DNA of 64,000 nucleotides from Paulownia fortunei. Taxonomy: Eukaryota; Streptophyta; Magnoliopsida; Lamiales; Paulowniaceae. The DNA is taken from the NCBI GenBank assembly GCA_019321725.1, contig CM033120.1, positions 11,860,716 through 11,924,715 of the forward strand. The letters run 5' to 3'. Shown here in pieces: positions 1 through 10,595 of the stretch. Position 1 is the first letter of the stretch, and each line of letters starts with the position of its first letter. The notes below the pieces were generated by a model that saw only the letters and a program-made list of their open reading frames with translations, was not told where the DNA came from and made no database searches. The position numbers and the translations under genes are program-made.

Positions 1-540
1 TGAGAATTCTTTAAATATCCACTAGCCTCTTCCAAGGTCTAATGAAAATATTATTACTTGCTAATTCAGTATATTTCTATGTAAATTATAATAATCAACA
101 ATTTATTAAACCTTGTGGACCTCAAGTAGTGCCTATACAAACCATGCAAGTATATTCCTATCTTACATATAGACACATAAATCACCTCTCGGACCATTAT
201 GATTAACTAGTCATCCAATTAGTGATCAAGTAATTAGAAGCATTAACAACAATGTTAAATACTCAATTTAGAAAGTAAATATCAATCGAATTGATGGAAA
301 AAATCAAAACATCATAATTAGGTTATATCACAACCCTAGAAAATAAAATTAGTTCATGCTAAAATAGAAAAACATCCTAAAACATGATAAAAGAAAAAAT
401 AGAAGAAAAGTAGAGAAAACTAGATTTTGGAAAAATCTTGATAAAGTGTTGCGAATCCGTTTTCGGGTTGGCTTATCTTCTTCTCCAAATCTTATGAGTC
501 CATTAGACTTCTTTTGACCATTGTATGTCACTTAGGTTGA
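1..540. other. unassigned AT-rich stretch 5' of the Copia RNase H relic
   Basis: I recognise no gene here. The stretch sits where the reverse transcriptase of the downstream Copia element should be, but I could not read RT motifs in it, so it is either badly decayed or a nested insertion. A minus-strand ORF of 60 codons (349-531) is low-complexity and looks fortuitous. Confidence 0.4.
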
Positions 541-618
541 TGTTGCTCTAAATTACAATAGATCAAACAAATGTTGAGGGATTATAGGATAGGGAAATAT
601 ATTCTAACTGTGTTTCGT

Positions 619-828
619 GCTATAAATATCTCTAAGAATTTTGTCCAACATTCAAGAACAAAACACATAGATATATGACACCATTTTGTAAGGGACTTAT
701 TCGAAAGAAAGGTTGTGATCATTGATTATATTACAACTGGGAATCAATTAGCTGATATTTTCACCAAAACCCTTGACTCTCAATGATTTAATGTATTAAA
801 ATAGTCCCTTGGAGTTTGTGTGTTATAA
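619..828 (+). pseudogene. Ty1/Copia RNase H C-terminal relic
   Basis: Frame +1 reads as the end of a Copia polyprotein. It starts with an AINISKN-like stretch, continues with QHSRTKHIDI, and reaches the diagnostic block QLADIFTKTLDSQ near 748-783. Stop codons interrupt it at the position of the conserved R in the IRHHF block, after the DSQ block and near the end, so it is dead. In autonomous copies this domain degrades the RNA of the RNA/DNA hybrid. It is the last pol domain, which orients the element left to right and puts the other pol domains (and any 5' LTR) upstream, partly outside the window. Confidence 0.85.
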
Positions 829-1794
829 GAAGTGTCAATTGCAGTGCTGCAACACCTCATACATGATGTGATTAATAGAAATGTTGCAACACCTAGATAC
901 AAAAATTCCATGCATCAGTTAATAGGACTTCATGCATTTTTGTTTATGTCTCTTTGCCATTATGCATTTAGGATTATCTACATTATTGCCACAAGCTGTT
1001 TAAAATTCAATGAAACATCTTTTGATCTTCACTTAAAAGTAGATGTGCACTGGAATCTTGAAAAATTTCCCATAAGTTGTGCTTAAGAAATTTATGTTTG
1101 ACATGACTGGATGCCTTTGACAGAAAAAAACTACCTATCCATGGGAGTGAAGCTAGTCATATGTAGCATAAACTTATATTTTCTTGAATATGAGAAAGAG
1201 CAAGATCATGTAAAAAAAGCTACCATTTAGATAGAGTGAAAACTACTGACTGGCTAAATCCATCGTGTTTTTGTTTCAATAAATATTCAGAAAATCTAGG
1301 ATTAAGATTCACAGTTCATGGAGTTTGCTGACTGGTGTGGTCTGAAATGTTATAACATTGAGCAAGAACATCTATTGGTTAGACTTCTCATTCTATATAT
1401 TTTGTGTGATTTTGTAATCTTATTTAGGCATATTTTTAGGAACATTTCATATTTGAGTTGGAGCAGTGATTGATGGTTGATTTGATTTGATTTTGTGATA
1501 AAATATTGGATAGTGATCAATCTCCCAACTAACTCCTTTATTTTTGGGCAGTGATATTTGTGGTGTGAAAAACTAAATGAAAAGACAGATCTTTTAGAAA
1601 TTTACCACTTGCATTTATATCTATTTGATACTTATCCCTTCAATTGGGGCAAAAATTAGGGTTTTCATCTCATGGGTTTTAAATGCCACAATATCCCCAT
1701 TTACACCTTAATACATTTTTTTTGTCTCTTACTAAAATATTCTTCGACTTTTTCTCTGCATATTTGCTTTGCTTTAAGTGTTAACTGCAGAACA
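829..1794 (+). mobile_element. Copia element spacer between pol and the extra ORF
   Basis: This non-coding internal region lies between the RNase H relic and a second ORF. An 84-codon ORF (832-1086) starts directly after the pol stop but resembles no domain I know. A pyrimidine-rich stretch (about 1720-1790) ends in ctgcag, five bases before the ATG at 1795, which resembles a 3' splice site for a spliced subgenomic message. That use is inferred. Confidence 0.5.
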
Positions 1795-3160
1795 ATGGTG
1801 AGAACAAGAAGTGAGATGCTGGCAGATATGGTGAAGAAGATTCAATGAGAAAGAAGAAGAAAGAAATATCCATATCCTACACCTCTACAAGTTCTTTCTC
1901 CGAGACCAGACTCACCACCATTGCTCCCATGGCTCGCACCTCAGTTCGATGTTGAAGAAAATTAAGATGCTGGAGAAATTTTTGGTGAGCAATCTTCATC
2001 TCAAAATCTCTTTCCAGGTGAAATATTTAAAGCCCAAGGTCATCCCATAGCATCCAGTCTTGATTTTGGAACGAAACATGAGGAAGATTTTGAAACACTT
2101 CATGACAACATCCAAAAAATGAAAGAAATAGAATCACTACAGATTTCTTCATCTACGAGATCAATTTTAGTTTTTTCTTGGGACAAACCCTCTTCCAAAA
2201 CGGTGTTGGCTTTCTCAGAAGACAAGAAAGGGACAAAGATGGCACATACAAATTCTACATCTGAGGGTTAACAACCAACATTGAAAATGTCAAGAAGACT
2301 ACTGTCCAAGATGGTGTGGTCAAGTTCTGATTTAGAAGACAAGAAATGGGCATCTATTTCAAGCCCTAAGTTTGGTGCTGGAACCAATAAACCACCTTCA
2401 TTAGGGAACTCGTCTTAATTAACTAAAGAATCTCGTTAGGGAACTCATCTTAATCAACTAAAGAATCTTCTGAAGATCAAATGGAGTCAAATACTGCAAA
2501 AGGAACATAAGACAAGTCAGAGTCCAGTGAAGATATTGCATAGGATATTACAGAAGGTGTTGCAACATCTGGGCGGGAGACAGACTCTGAAGCAGAGGAA
2601 ATGGAGATGCAAGCTCCATCTGATTCTGAACTTAAAGTAAGAAATTCTTTCTCCTCTATCTTTTATTCTTTTGCAAACCAAATTTTGTGGGATAAAGTGG
2701 TGCAAAAGAAAATCCTATCAGAAAGAAGAATTAATATGGGTGATCATCTTAAATTGGGTATTGTTGATATTTTGGAGAATAGGGGTTTGTTAGAGTCTAT
2801 TACTAAGACAGTTCCTTATGTGAGAGGGGTGATACATGAGTTCTATTACAATTTGCAACTGGACTCCTACAACAAATACCACTGTGGTTGTGAAAGAACA
2901 GATAATTTTGCTTTATTACATTAGGTCCAATTGTGCTTATGATATAGGGAAGCTGATCTTCAAGATAATTGGACATTTCGGTGGTTCTGAATCTGCTCAA
3001 GGTTATTTCGTGGGACTCACATCAATGATCTTCCTCAAACCGATAAAGGAAATATATCAGTTGCAGCTGTTGGATCAGTGTGTCATAGAATATTACAACA
3101 TCTACTCATCCATCTTTGGCTACTTTTGGTCAAAAATGGGAGCAAGATGAAGATACTGAG
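1795..3160 (+). pseudogene. decayed extra ORF of a Copia element downstream of pol
   Basis: An ATG at 1795 opens a reading frame that continues for about 600 bases with only a few stops. The start reads MVRTRSEMLADMVKKIQ and is followed by basic, then Pro/Ser-rich and acidic low-complexity stretches. A frame change precedes 2560-2870, where a more conserved-looking block ends in YVRGVIHEFYYNL. That block resembles the 'putative plant transposon protein' domain found in the post-pol ORF of some SIRE-like Copia elements and in related plant retroelement ORFs. Further frame changes follow, with fragments up to about 3150. The product is unknown in the family; env-like and gag-like roles have both been suggested. 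This copy is non-functional. Confidence 0.6.
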
Positions 3161-3478
3161 GAAACATAGGCAGATGCTAATGAAGATGATTAATCATCTT
3201 TTGTTTTTAATTTTTACAAATGCTTTCTACTGTGATATGTTAATAAGTACTCAAAACATTTGTTTTTTATCTTTGGTTTATGCTTTGATAGATTCTATTT
3301 ATTTTGGTATTTGGTTTAAATATGTAGGGGGAGTAGTATCAGTATCTTTTTTGATGTGATAAGAGCAAGTGTTGCAACATCTATGTTACAACAGTTTGAT
3401 ATTTTGATGTTATTTTTTATACTAAATTTTGAAAACCTGCATCTGAGTTTCAGAGAGAGCTTTAGTTGATTTTGACCG

Positions 3479-3492
3479 CTAAAGAGGGAGAA
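3479..3492 (+). promoter_or_regulatory. polypurine tract before the 3' LTR
   Basis: A purine run (taaagagggagaa) sits immediately before the LTR start tgttag. This is the usual position and composition of the plus-strand primer of Copia elements. Confidence 0.75.
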
Positions 3493-4414
3493 TGTTAGTG
3501 TCATAAAAGATTGACATTTATGGAAGTTGGAATTTTGCACATAAACCAGGTGTTGTAAGAAATGTTGTGGTGAGAGATATTGTAATACTGACAAAATAAT
3601 ATTTAATTAATTAAGTATTTTAATTAATTATAATTATTCTGGGCAAATTTTCATGATTCAATGATTTTTGAAATATTTATTTTAGGTATTTTGTAAAGTC
3701 ACATGTGTTATAAATGTGTTGAAACTAAAGATATTCTTGATTTGTTTTGTTAAGGTAAGAGAAGATTTGAGAAGTCTTACGGATAAGGCAACAAATCAAG
3801 AAATCAATATCTTTTAGATATGCAGCAATCAAGACTCAATTTTAAGGGGGATTTGGACTAAAATACACAGTGCATATATACCAAGTCTAAATATTGAAGA
3901 AATTAAGTGGATGAACTGAATAGTACCACGAAAGTGATTCAAGGGTGAGACGAATTTTACTCACATACATTATTCGGAATAAGAAAGTGAAAAGGTCTTG
4001 GGAAGATGGTCGCATCAGCCATCTGAAGGAGTTCAGAGTTGGAAGAAGTCTAGCAATGCTGATTACTCATGTACATTTTTCGGGAGAAGAAAGTGAAAAT
4101 TTTCGGGAGAAGACTGAATTACCCATTTGAAAGAGTTCAAAGTTGGAGAGAGTCCAATAATTCTGATTAAAGTCGAGGGGAGCTCGTAGGAACAACTAAT
4201 TAGTGGAATACATATGATGATTTTTATTTAAAGAGAAGGTCTTTAAATTGTTTTAATTTCATGAGATGTATTTTGTAAACTTGTACTAATTAATGAATTG
4301 TTTCTTTCTATGGGTGTGGCATCGTACATGTAGAGTACGTAGTACTTAAAGCACGTAAAAATCCTGGTCTTATCTTTTTATTTCTGCTGTATATTCTATG
4401 TAAATGTTACAACA
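3493..4414 (+). mobile_element. 3' LTR of the Copia element
   Basis: The LTR starts tgttag directly after the polypurine tract and ends in ttacaaca at 4414, giving short TGTT...AACA inverted ends and about 922 bp. Its last 120 bases contain a stretch with a cacgtaaaaatcctggtct-like segment that is typical of the R/U5 region of plant Copia LTRs. Homology to CYP72A intron 2 begins some 35 bases downstream. The 5' LTR and its target duplication are not in the window, so the boundary rests on the ends and the tract alone. Confidence 0.75.
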
Positions 4415-5910
4415 CTTAGGATTTTAAGAAAAAATTGGGCAACACATTCGATCATATCACATTTTCCCTTGGTTTTTTAGCAGCTTTTGCAAGAGGAACA
4501 TTAAATACCAGTCTTTCGGCTACATTTCTTGTAGCAGTAACTTCGTGACCCTGTGAATCTGAAATTTCCCTTTACATAATACGGTCCCAGCAATTGGTTT
4601 AAGTTGTTCAAACATGATACAAAAGTTGAAAGGCATGATTTGCAGTACTAATGAAGGCTGGTGCGAAATTGATATCTGGCCTTACCTGGAAGATTTAACG
4701 GGGGGTGTGATTTCGCGCACAGCATTTGGCAGCAGCCATGAAGAAGGAAGAAGGATATTTTAGCTTCAGAGGAACAATGTTATGCTCACCCTGCAACTAT
4801 TGCAGTTTTCATTTATCCCCGGATGGAGGTCAAAAAACAAACTTTGTAATATGAAATGCACTATTTCAAACTCATATCCTTTCATTCAAGGATTAAAAAT
4901 AATTTTGTTTTACAGATATTTTCCGATGAAAGTAAACAGGAAAGTGAAAGCAGTGACCAATGAAATCAAATCCTTACTAAGAGGCATAATCGACAAAAGG
5001 CAGAAGGCCATGGAGAGGGGAGAAGCCATTCCTGGTGATGACTTATTAGGTATCCTAATGGAATCGAGTTCAAGATTCAGTCAAGAACATGGAAACAAGA
5101 ATGCGGGATTGAGTGTTGAGGATGTAATTGAGGAGTGCAAGTTATTCTACTTTGCCGGGTCCAAGACAACCGCAAGCTTGCTCGTGTGGACTATAGTGTT
5201 GTTGTGCAAACATCCTGATTGGCAAACTCAAGCAAGAGAAGAGGTTAATTGAGTTTTCGGGAATTCAGAGCCAAGTTTTGAAGGCTTAAATCACCTCAAA
5301 ACTGTAGGATCTTGTTTGTTGATTGTTTTACCACTCAGTTAAAACTTTTGATACTATGTTGCTTTAAAACATCTTTAATCCATGATCTCGAGATAATAGA
5401 ATTCCACCAAAAGGATTGTAGCTATATATTTTTGCATTGCCTGTGAGAGCTTTTGGCCCTTATAACCACAGCTAGACTTGGCAGGTGACCATGATCCTGC
5501 AAGAAGTCCTAAGGTTGTACCCACCGGGACCTCTGATAGTCCGAGGCCCTACAGAGACAGTGAAATTAGGAAACATAACTATTCCAGCAGGGGTATAGAT
5601 GACACTGCTAATAGGCCTAGTCCATTGTGATCCCAAAATTTGGGGCGATGATGCAAAGGAGTTCAAATCTCAGAGATTCTCTGAAGGTGTTTCCAACGCG
5701 GCAAAGATCCAGTCCTCCTTCATACCATTCAATTCAGGCCCTCAGGTCTGCATTGGGCAGAACTTCGCGATGATTGAAGACAAAATGGCTTTAGCAATGA
5801 TTCTACAGCACTCCTCATTTGAGTTGTCTCCCTCTTATTTGCATGCTCTTTTCGCAGTTCTGACTCTTCAACTACAATACGTTCTCCAATAATTTTGGGC
5901 AGTCTCTAAT
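4415..5910 (+). pseudogene. CYP72A cytochrome P450 pseudogene (intron 2 remnant plus exons 3-5)
   Basis: This is the closest paralogue of the intact gene at 7456. Homology starts in the end of intron 2 (about 4450) and runs through exon 3 (4578-4828), exon 4 (4916-5303) and exon 5 (5485-about 5910). It is broken in several ways. The exon-3 acceptor CAG has become CAT. Exon 3 has a TAG (about 4761), exon 4 a TGA at 5250-5252 and exon 5 a TAG at 5597-5599. The final frame is shifted near 5880. In the oxygen-binding helix the acidic residue is Lys (AGSKTT instead of AGSETT). The haem loop is still readable as [10 protein letters not shown], with the Arg also lost. Exons 1-2 should lie left of the Copia insertion, outside the window. 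Confidence 0.93.
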
Positions 5911-6860
5911 CATTATCAGGTCCTAGTCCCATTTATTGGAATATAAAATGATTGATAAAAAATATAATTAATTGTTGAATATAAATTTATTTTTTAATAA
6001 ATATTATATATATTTTATTAGATTGTAAAAATTATATATTTATATCAAATATAATTTAATGTTAATATTGTAGATTAATGTGTGAGTAAAAGTACCTTTT
6101 ACCAAATTACGCTTGACAAATTTCTTCTTTCTCCTTTTTCATTATCTTTCTCTTTTTCTTTTTTTTATGGCCTCTCCCTCCTTTCTTCTCCTTCATTCTG
6201 TTGGGTCTTCTATTTCAGTGAACTCTCTAGATTTCCTTCTTCTGTTTTTTTCTTTTCTTTTTCAATTTCTTATTTATCTTCTTTCTTTTCTATTTTTTTC
6301 CGCTTTTTATTTCTCATTTTCTTGCATCCCGGCAGTCACCAACGCCACTAGTGCACTGCCGTCCCCCCATCTTTTCCTCTTTTTACCAGTGCACCGCCGT
6401 GCCCCCATCTTTTCCTCTGTTTTCTTCTGTTTTCCTTTCATATGATTAAAGTAAACCTCAAACTATTGCATCAAATATTTGTAGTATATAATAATTTTTC
6501 TATGTAAACAAACCAAAATCTAAAAAATATTTCCAGTATTATTATCTTTTTTCTTGAGGGCTAGATGTAAATACAAAATGAAAACTCTATCATCTACTGT
6601 TTTTTTGGAGAAAAGGGAAGAAACTGCTCTATATTTTTGAGTTCTTGATTTGGGTAGAAGGCATATTGATTTAATTTCACATTATATTTTATAAATAAAA
6701 TAGATAATTTTGTATGCCTAAGGTAAATGGGCAGAATTATTTAATCCGTTGATGGGATTTGTATTCAGCAATTAGTTCATTATTTTTGAATTAATACCAG
6801 GCTTGCCATTGTCAGTGGGCTCCATCATATAAAGTAACATCATTTCTAGAAGTAAACTGT
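5911..6860. other. insertion-like spacer downstream of the CYP72A pseudogene
   Basis: The flanks just before and after this stretch match sequence that is contiguous downstream of the intact gene (about 9830-9850), so roughly 5935-6850 is extra DNA inserted into, or retained in, this copy. It is AT-rich with a long T/C-rich tract (6120-6300). ORFs in the tract (6082-6445) are Ser/Phe/Leu low-complexity artefacts. No gene is seen. Confidence 0.5.
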
Positions 6861-7120
6861 ATGATTGTTACTACTGTGTGGTTATGCATTAGTAGGTAGC
6901 AGTGTTAATAAATTATACCATATTTTCATTTTCTATCTGTTGAGATTTGTACAACTACTACTCCTGTGGAATCAAATGATTCAAAGTTCAAATCACTCCC
7001 CTCCACTCCTGTGTGGTGTTGAACTTTTTGCTAATAAAAACAATATTATTATCATCATCATCATGATTATTGTTAGTATTTGCAATTAACTATGAATAGC
7101 ACAGATAATATAATAATCAA
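6861..7120. repeat. 3' flank of the duplicated CYP72A unit, copy 1
   Basis: The sequence beginning gattgttact near 6864, with a following block ending in a TAT/CAT microsatellite and aactatgaatag (about 7090), is repeated downstream of the intact gene at 9853-9952 and 11260-11385. It marks the end of a tandem duplication unit that contains the P450 gene. Confidence 0.8.
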
Positions 7121-7224
7121 TGAAACAAGTAAATATTTTATATATTTTAATTTTTTTGCTCAAGGGTAACTACAAAAGAATCTTAAACCAGCACAGCACA
7201 AATGAGATTTGGCTAAGAAAAAAT

Positions 7225-7455
7225 TAAAATGTGAAGCGAAAGAAAACATAAAAAACACATTCCGAGAAAGCGTGGAAAAATTGCCTAGCTAAGAGTGTTG
7301 ACTTCACATAAAGACTACCAACCAGATCATCGATTATTGCAGCCAGCCAAACAATTAAATAAATACTCGTGCAAATATTTTATTTCTCCTACCACTCACC
7401 CCTATGTAAATGGGCTCATTCCGGTGCAGTTTCAGTTTCAGTTTCACCTGGAAAA
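7225..7455 (+). promoter_or_regulatory. promoter and 5' leader of the first intact CYP72A gene
   Basis: The 230 bases before the ATG contain TA-rich candidate core elements (attaaataaatac near 7352) and a short tandem cagttt repeat (about 7428-7447) directly before the start codon. The same blocks recur in the same order at about 13.9-14.33 kb, which supports this being the conserved upstream region of the family. The exact transcription start cannot be set. Confidence 0.5.
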
Positions 7456-9841
7456 ATGGATTCAACATTGGGCGTAATTCTCACCTCCATGGTTGTAGCT
7501 GCATCCATAACATGGGCAGTGAAGTTAATAAATTTGCTTTGGTTTAGGCCAAGAAAGCTGGAGAAATTTCTGAGGGAGCAAGGTCTCAATGGGAATCCTT
7601 ACAGACCCTTTCTTGGAGACTTGAAAGACTACATCAAAGTCGTCAAAGCAGAACAGCCAAGATCAATCAAACTGTCCGATGACACTTTACCACACATTTT
7701 CGCATATTACCATCAGATCCTTACTAAGTATGGTAAGAACGATTAGGACCTGTTACTTATGTAGCTGATAATGCTTATCCACATAATATTGCACTTTACT
7801 CGAATTTCAGGTCAGAATTCTTTTGTATGGTTCGGTCCATATCCCAGATTGAATATTTCTGATCCAGAGCTAATAAAAGAGATTCTAAGGAAACCTGATG
7901 TATTTCAGAAGCCCTTTCCAGAAACAGTTAAGATCCTTACAGGTGGGATTCTGTCTCTTGAGGGCGAAAAATGGTCTAAACACAGAAAGATTATCAATAC
8001 TGCTTTTCATCTGGAGAAGTTGAAGGTAACTCTATCTTCAATAAAACACGACACACTCTTCCCTTTTAATTAAAATGACTAGTATTGTACCACATTTTTC
8101 CTCTGTTTTTTAGTCAACTTTTGAAAGAGGGAACATTATATATCAGTCATTTGGCTACATTTCTTGTAGCGGTAACTTTTGTGGCCCTGTGAATTTGAAA
8201 TTTCTCTGTACAGAATATGGCGCCAGCGATTGGTTTAAGTTGTTCAAACATGATACACAAGTTGAAAGGCATGGTTTCTAGTACTAATGAAGGCTGGTGC
8301 GAAATTGATATCTGGCCATTCCTGGTAGATTTAACCGGGGACGTGATATCGCACACAGCATTTGGCAGCAGCCATGAAGAAGGAAGAAGGATATGTCAGC
8401 TCCAGAAAGACAAAATTAAGCTCGCCCTGCAACTATTGCAGTTTTCATTTATCCCTGGATGGAGGTAAAAGCACAAGTTTTCTATAATTGATGTGCATTA
8501 TTCCAATATCATTTCTTTATTTCAAGGATTTTGGTGTGGTAATGTCTTAAAAATCTAATTCTAGGCCAACAAGGGCCCTTTTCTACTTTTCTTTCGGTAT
8601 AAATAAACTATTTTTGGGGTTAGGGATTTTGTGAATTTTGGGATAGCCGTGCTCTTTTTATACTACTTTCACTGATATTATAAGTTCTCTCATCCTCATC
8701 TACGGGGGTACTCCTGTTTTGAATTATAATTCCAACGTTCTTAACAGATTTGAAATGATTTTGTTTTACAGATATCTTCCGATGAAAGTAAATAGAAAAC
8801 TGAAAGCAATCTCCAATGAGATGCATTCCATACTAAGAGGTATAATCGACAAAAGACAGAAGGCAATGGAAAGGGGAGAAGCCATTCCACGGGATGACTT
8901 ATTAGGTATCCTAATGGAATCGAATTCAAGATTCATTCAAGAACATGGAAACAGAAACGCTGGAATGAGTATTGAAGATGTAATGGAGGAGTGCAAGCTA
9001 TTCTACTTTGCGGGTTCCGAGACATCCTCATGTTTGCTGGTGTGGACTATGGTTTTGCTATGCAAACATTCTGAATGGCAAACTCAAGCAAGAGAAGAGG
9101 TTATGCGAGTTTTCGGGAATTCAGAGCCAAGTTTTGAAGGCTTACATCACCTCAAAACTGTAAGATTTTCTTTCTTACGTGATTGGCCTTCATATAAATT
9201 ACAACGGAAAGGAATATCTGTCTAGGATGTATAGATTAGATCACTTGAAACTCGCACTCAAACCAAACGTAATCCAACAGTTATGGTCGAGGGACAACGT
9301 AAGAATATTTAAAAAATATTGTAGGTATATATTTTTGCCACTGCCTATGAGAACTATTAGCCCTTATAACAAAAACTAAACTTGGCAGGTGACCATGATC
9401 CTGCAAGAAGTCCTAAGGTTGTACCCACCGGTTCCTCTGACAGCCCGAGGACCTACAGAGACAGTGGAACTAGGAAACCTGACTATTCCAGCAGGGGTAC
9501 ATTTGACAGTGCTAACAGGCCTACTCCATTATGATACCGAAATTTGGGGCGAAGATGCAAAGGAGTTCAAACCTCAGAGGTTCTCTGAAGGAGTTTCCAA
9601 TGCAGCAAAGATCAAATCCTCCTTCATACCTTTCATACCATTCAGTTCAGGCCCTCGCGTGTGCAATGGGCAGAACTTCGCGACGATTGAAGCAAAAATG
9701 GCTGTAGCAATGATTCTACAGCACTTCGCATTTGAGTTGTCCCCCTCTTATTTACATGCTCCTTTCTCAATTCTGAATCTGCAACCACAATATGGTGCTC
9801 CCATAATTTTGCGTAGTCTCGAATCTTTATCAGGGTCCTAA
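7456..9841 (+). CDS. cytochrome P450, CYP72A subfamily (intact, 5 exons)
   Basis: Haem-thiolate monooxygenase of the CYP72 clan, anchored in the ER and dependent on P450 reductase. Exons are 7456-7732, 7811-8025, 8214-8464, 8772-9159 and 9389-9841; phases close and give 527 residues, normal for CYP72A (about 510-525). Visible features are an N-terminal hydrophobic anchor (about 5-28) followed by RPRK, the I-helix AGSETS (328-333), the K-helix EVLR (384-387), PQRF (439-442, usually PERF) and the haem loop [10 protein letters not shown] with Cys469. A 9-bp tandem duplication (9623-9640) adds three residues just before the haem loop. Family members include secologanin synthase (CYP72A1), gibberellin and triterpenoid oxidases; the substrate cannot be read from the sequence. 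The upstream pseudogene is its nearest paralogue. Confidence 0.93.
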
Positions 9842-9852
9842 ACAAGCATATG

Positions 9853-9957
9853 TATGATTGTTACTGGTATGTGGTTATGCATTAGTAGGTAGCACTCATG
9901 CTGAGGTTTGAACAAGTAATTCTCGGGTGGAATCAAATGATTTTATGTTCAAAAGAC
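9853..9957. repeat. 3' flank of the duplicated CYP72A unit, copy 2 (first part)
   Basis: Matches 6864-6990 downstream of the pseudogene, including the ggttatgcattagtaggtag block and a shared tggaatcaaatgatt block. It is interrupted at 9960 by a transposon; the match resumes near 11260. Confidence 0.8.
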
Positions 9958-9960
9958 TAA

Positions 9961-10555
9961 TGGCATGATTGATACTTAGAAATGGAGTAAGAATGCAATG
10001 GACATTCTCAAATCCATTTACAAGGACATGATTGATATAATTTAGTATTAACAATACTTATTTCTAAAAGGATTTACTCATTCCCTCCCTCTTCTATTGA
10101 TTTAGTCATTCTTAATTAGTAAGGAATAAACCTATATTATTTTTGATAAAATTATCCTTGTAAACTAAATAAAAATATGTGACAAAATTTAGGAGTGAAA
10201 ACTAGTTGAGTCGGGTCGGGTCGACTCTGGTTGCCAAAATTCGGCCTCTCAAAATTTTTATGGACTCGAACCCAAACTCGTTCCAAACTCAAGAGTCTGT
10301 GAGTTGACCGACCCATTAGACCTGATTTACAATTTAAAAAATATTATAAAATATTTTTTAAAAAATAATATCAGCATAACTTTGTAAATATTTAACTTAT
10401 GTATACATGTTTTAATTTTTAAAAAATTAAAAGTTTCAAATATACTTGTCACTCTAATATATTTAACTATTAATTAATTTTATATTATTATTTTAATTTA
10501 TAAGAGTATTATATTTATATTTTTTATGAGTATATATATATAAGATGCATATATT

Positions 10556-10595
<40 letters not shown>

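Noticed and set aside
832..1086. 84-codon ORF right after the Copia RNase H as a gene
   Set aside because: No domain, and it sits in a decayed element; openness is likely chance.
6082..6445. Ser/Phe/Leu-rich ORFs in a T/C tract as a membrane protein gene
   Set aside because: The composition follows directly from the pyrimidine-rich DNA; several overlapping frames are equally open.
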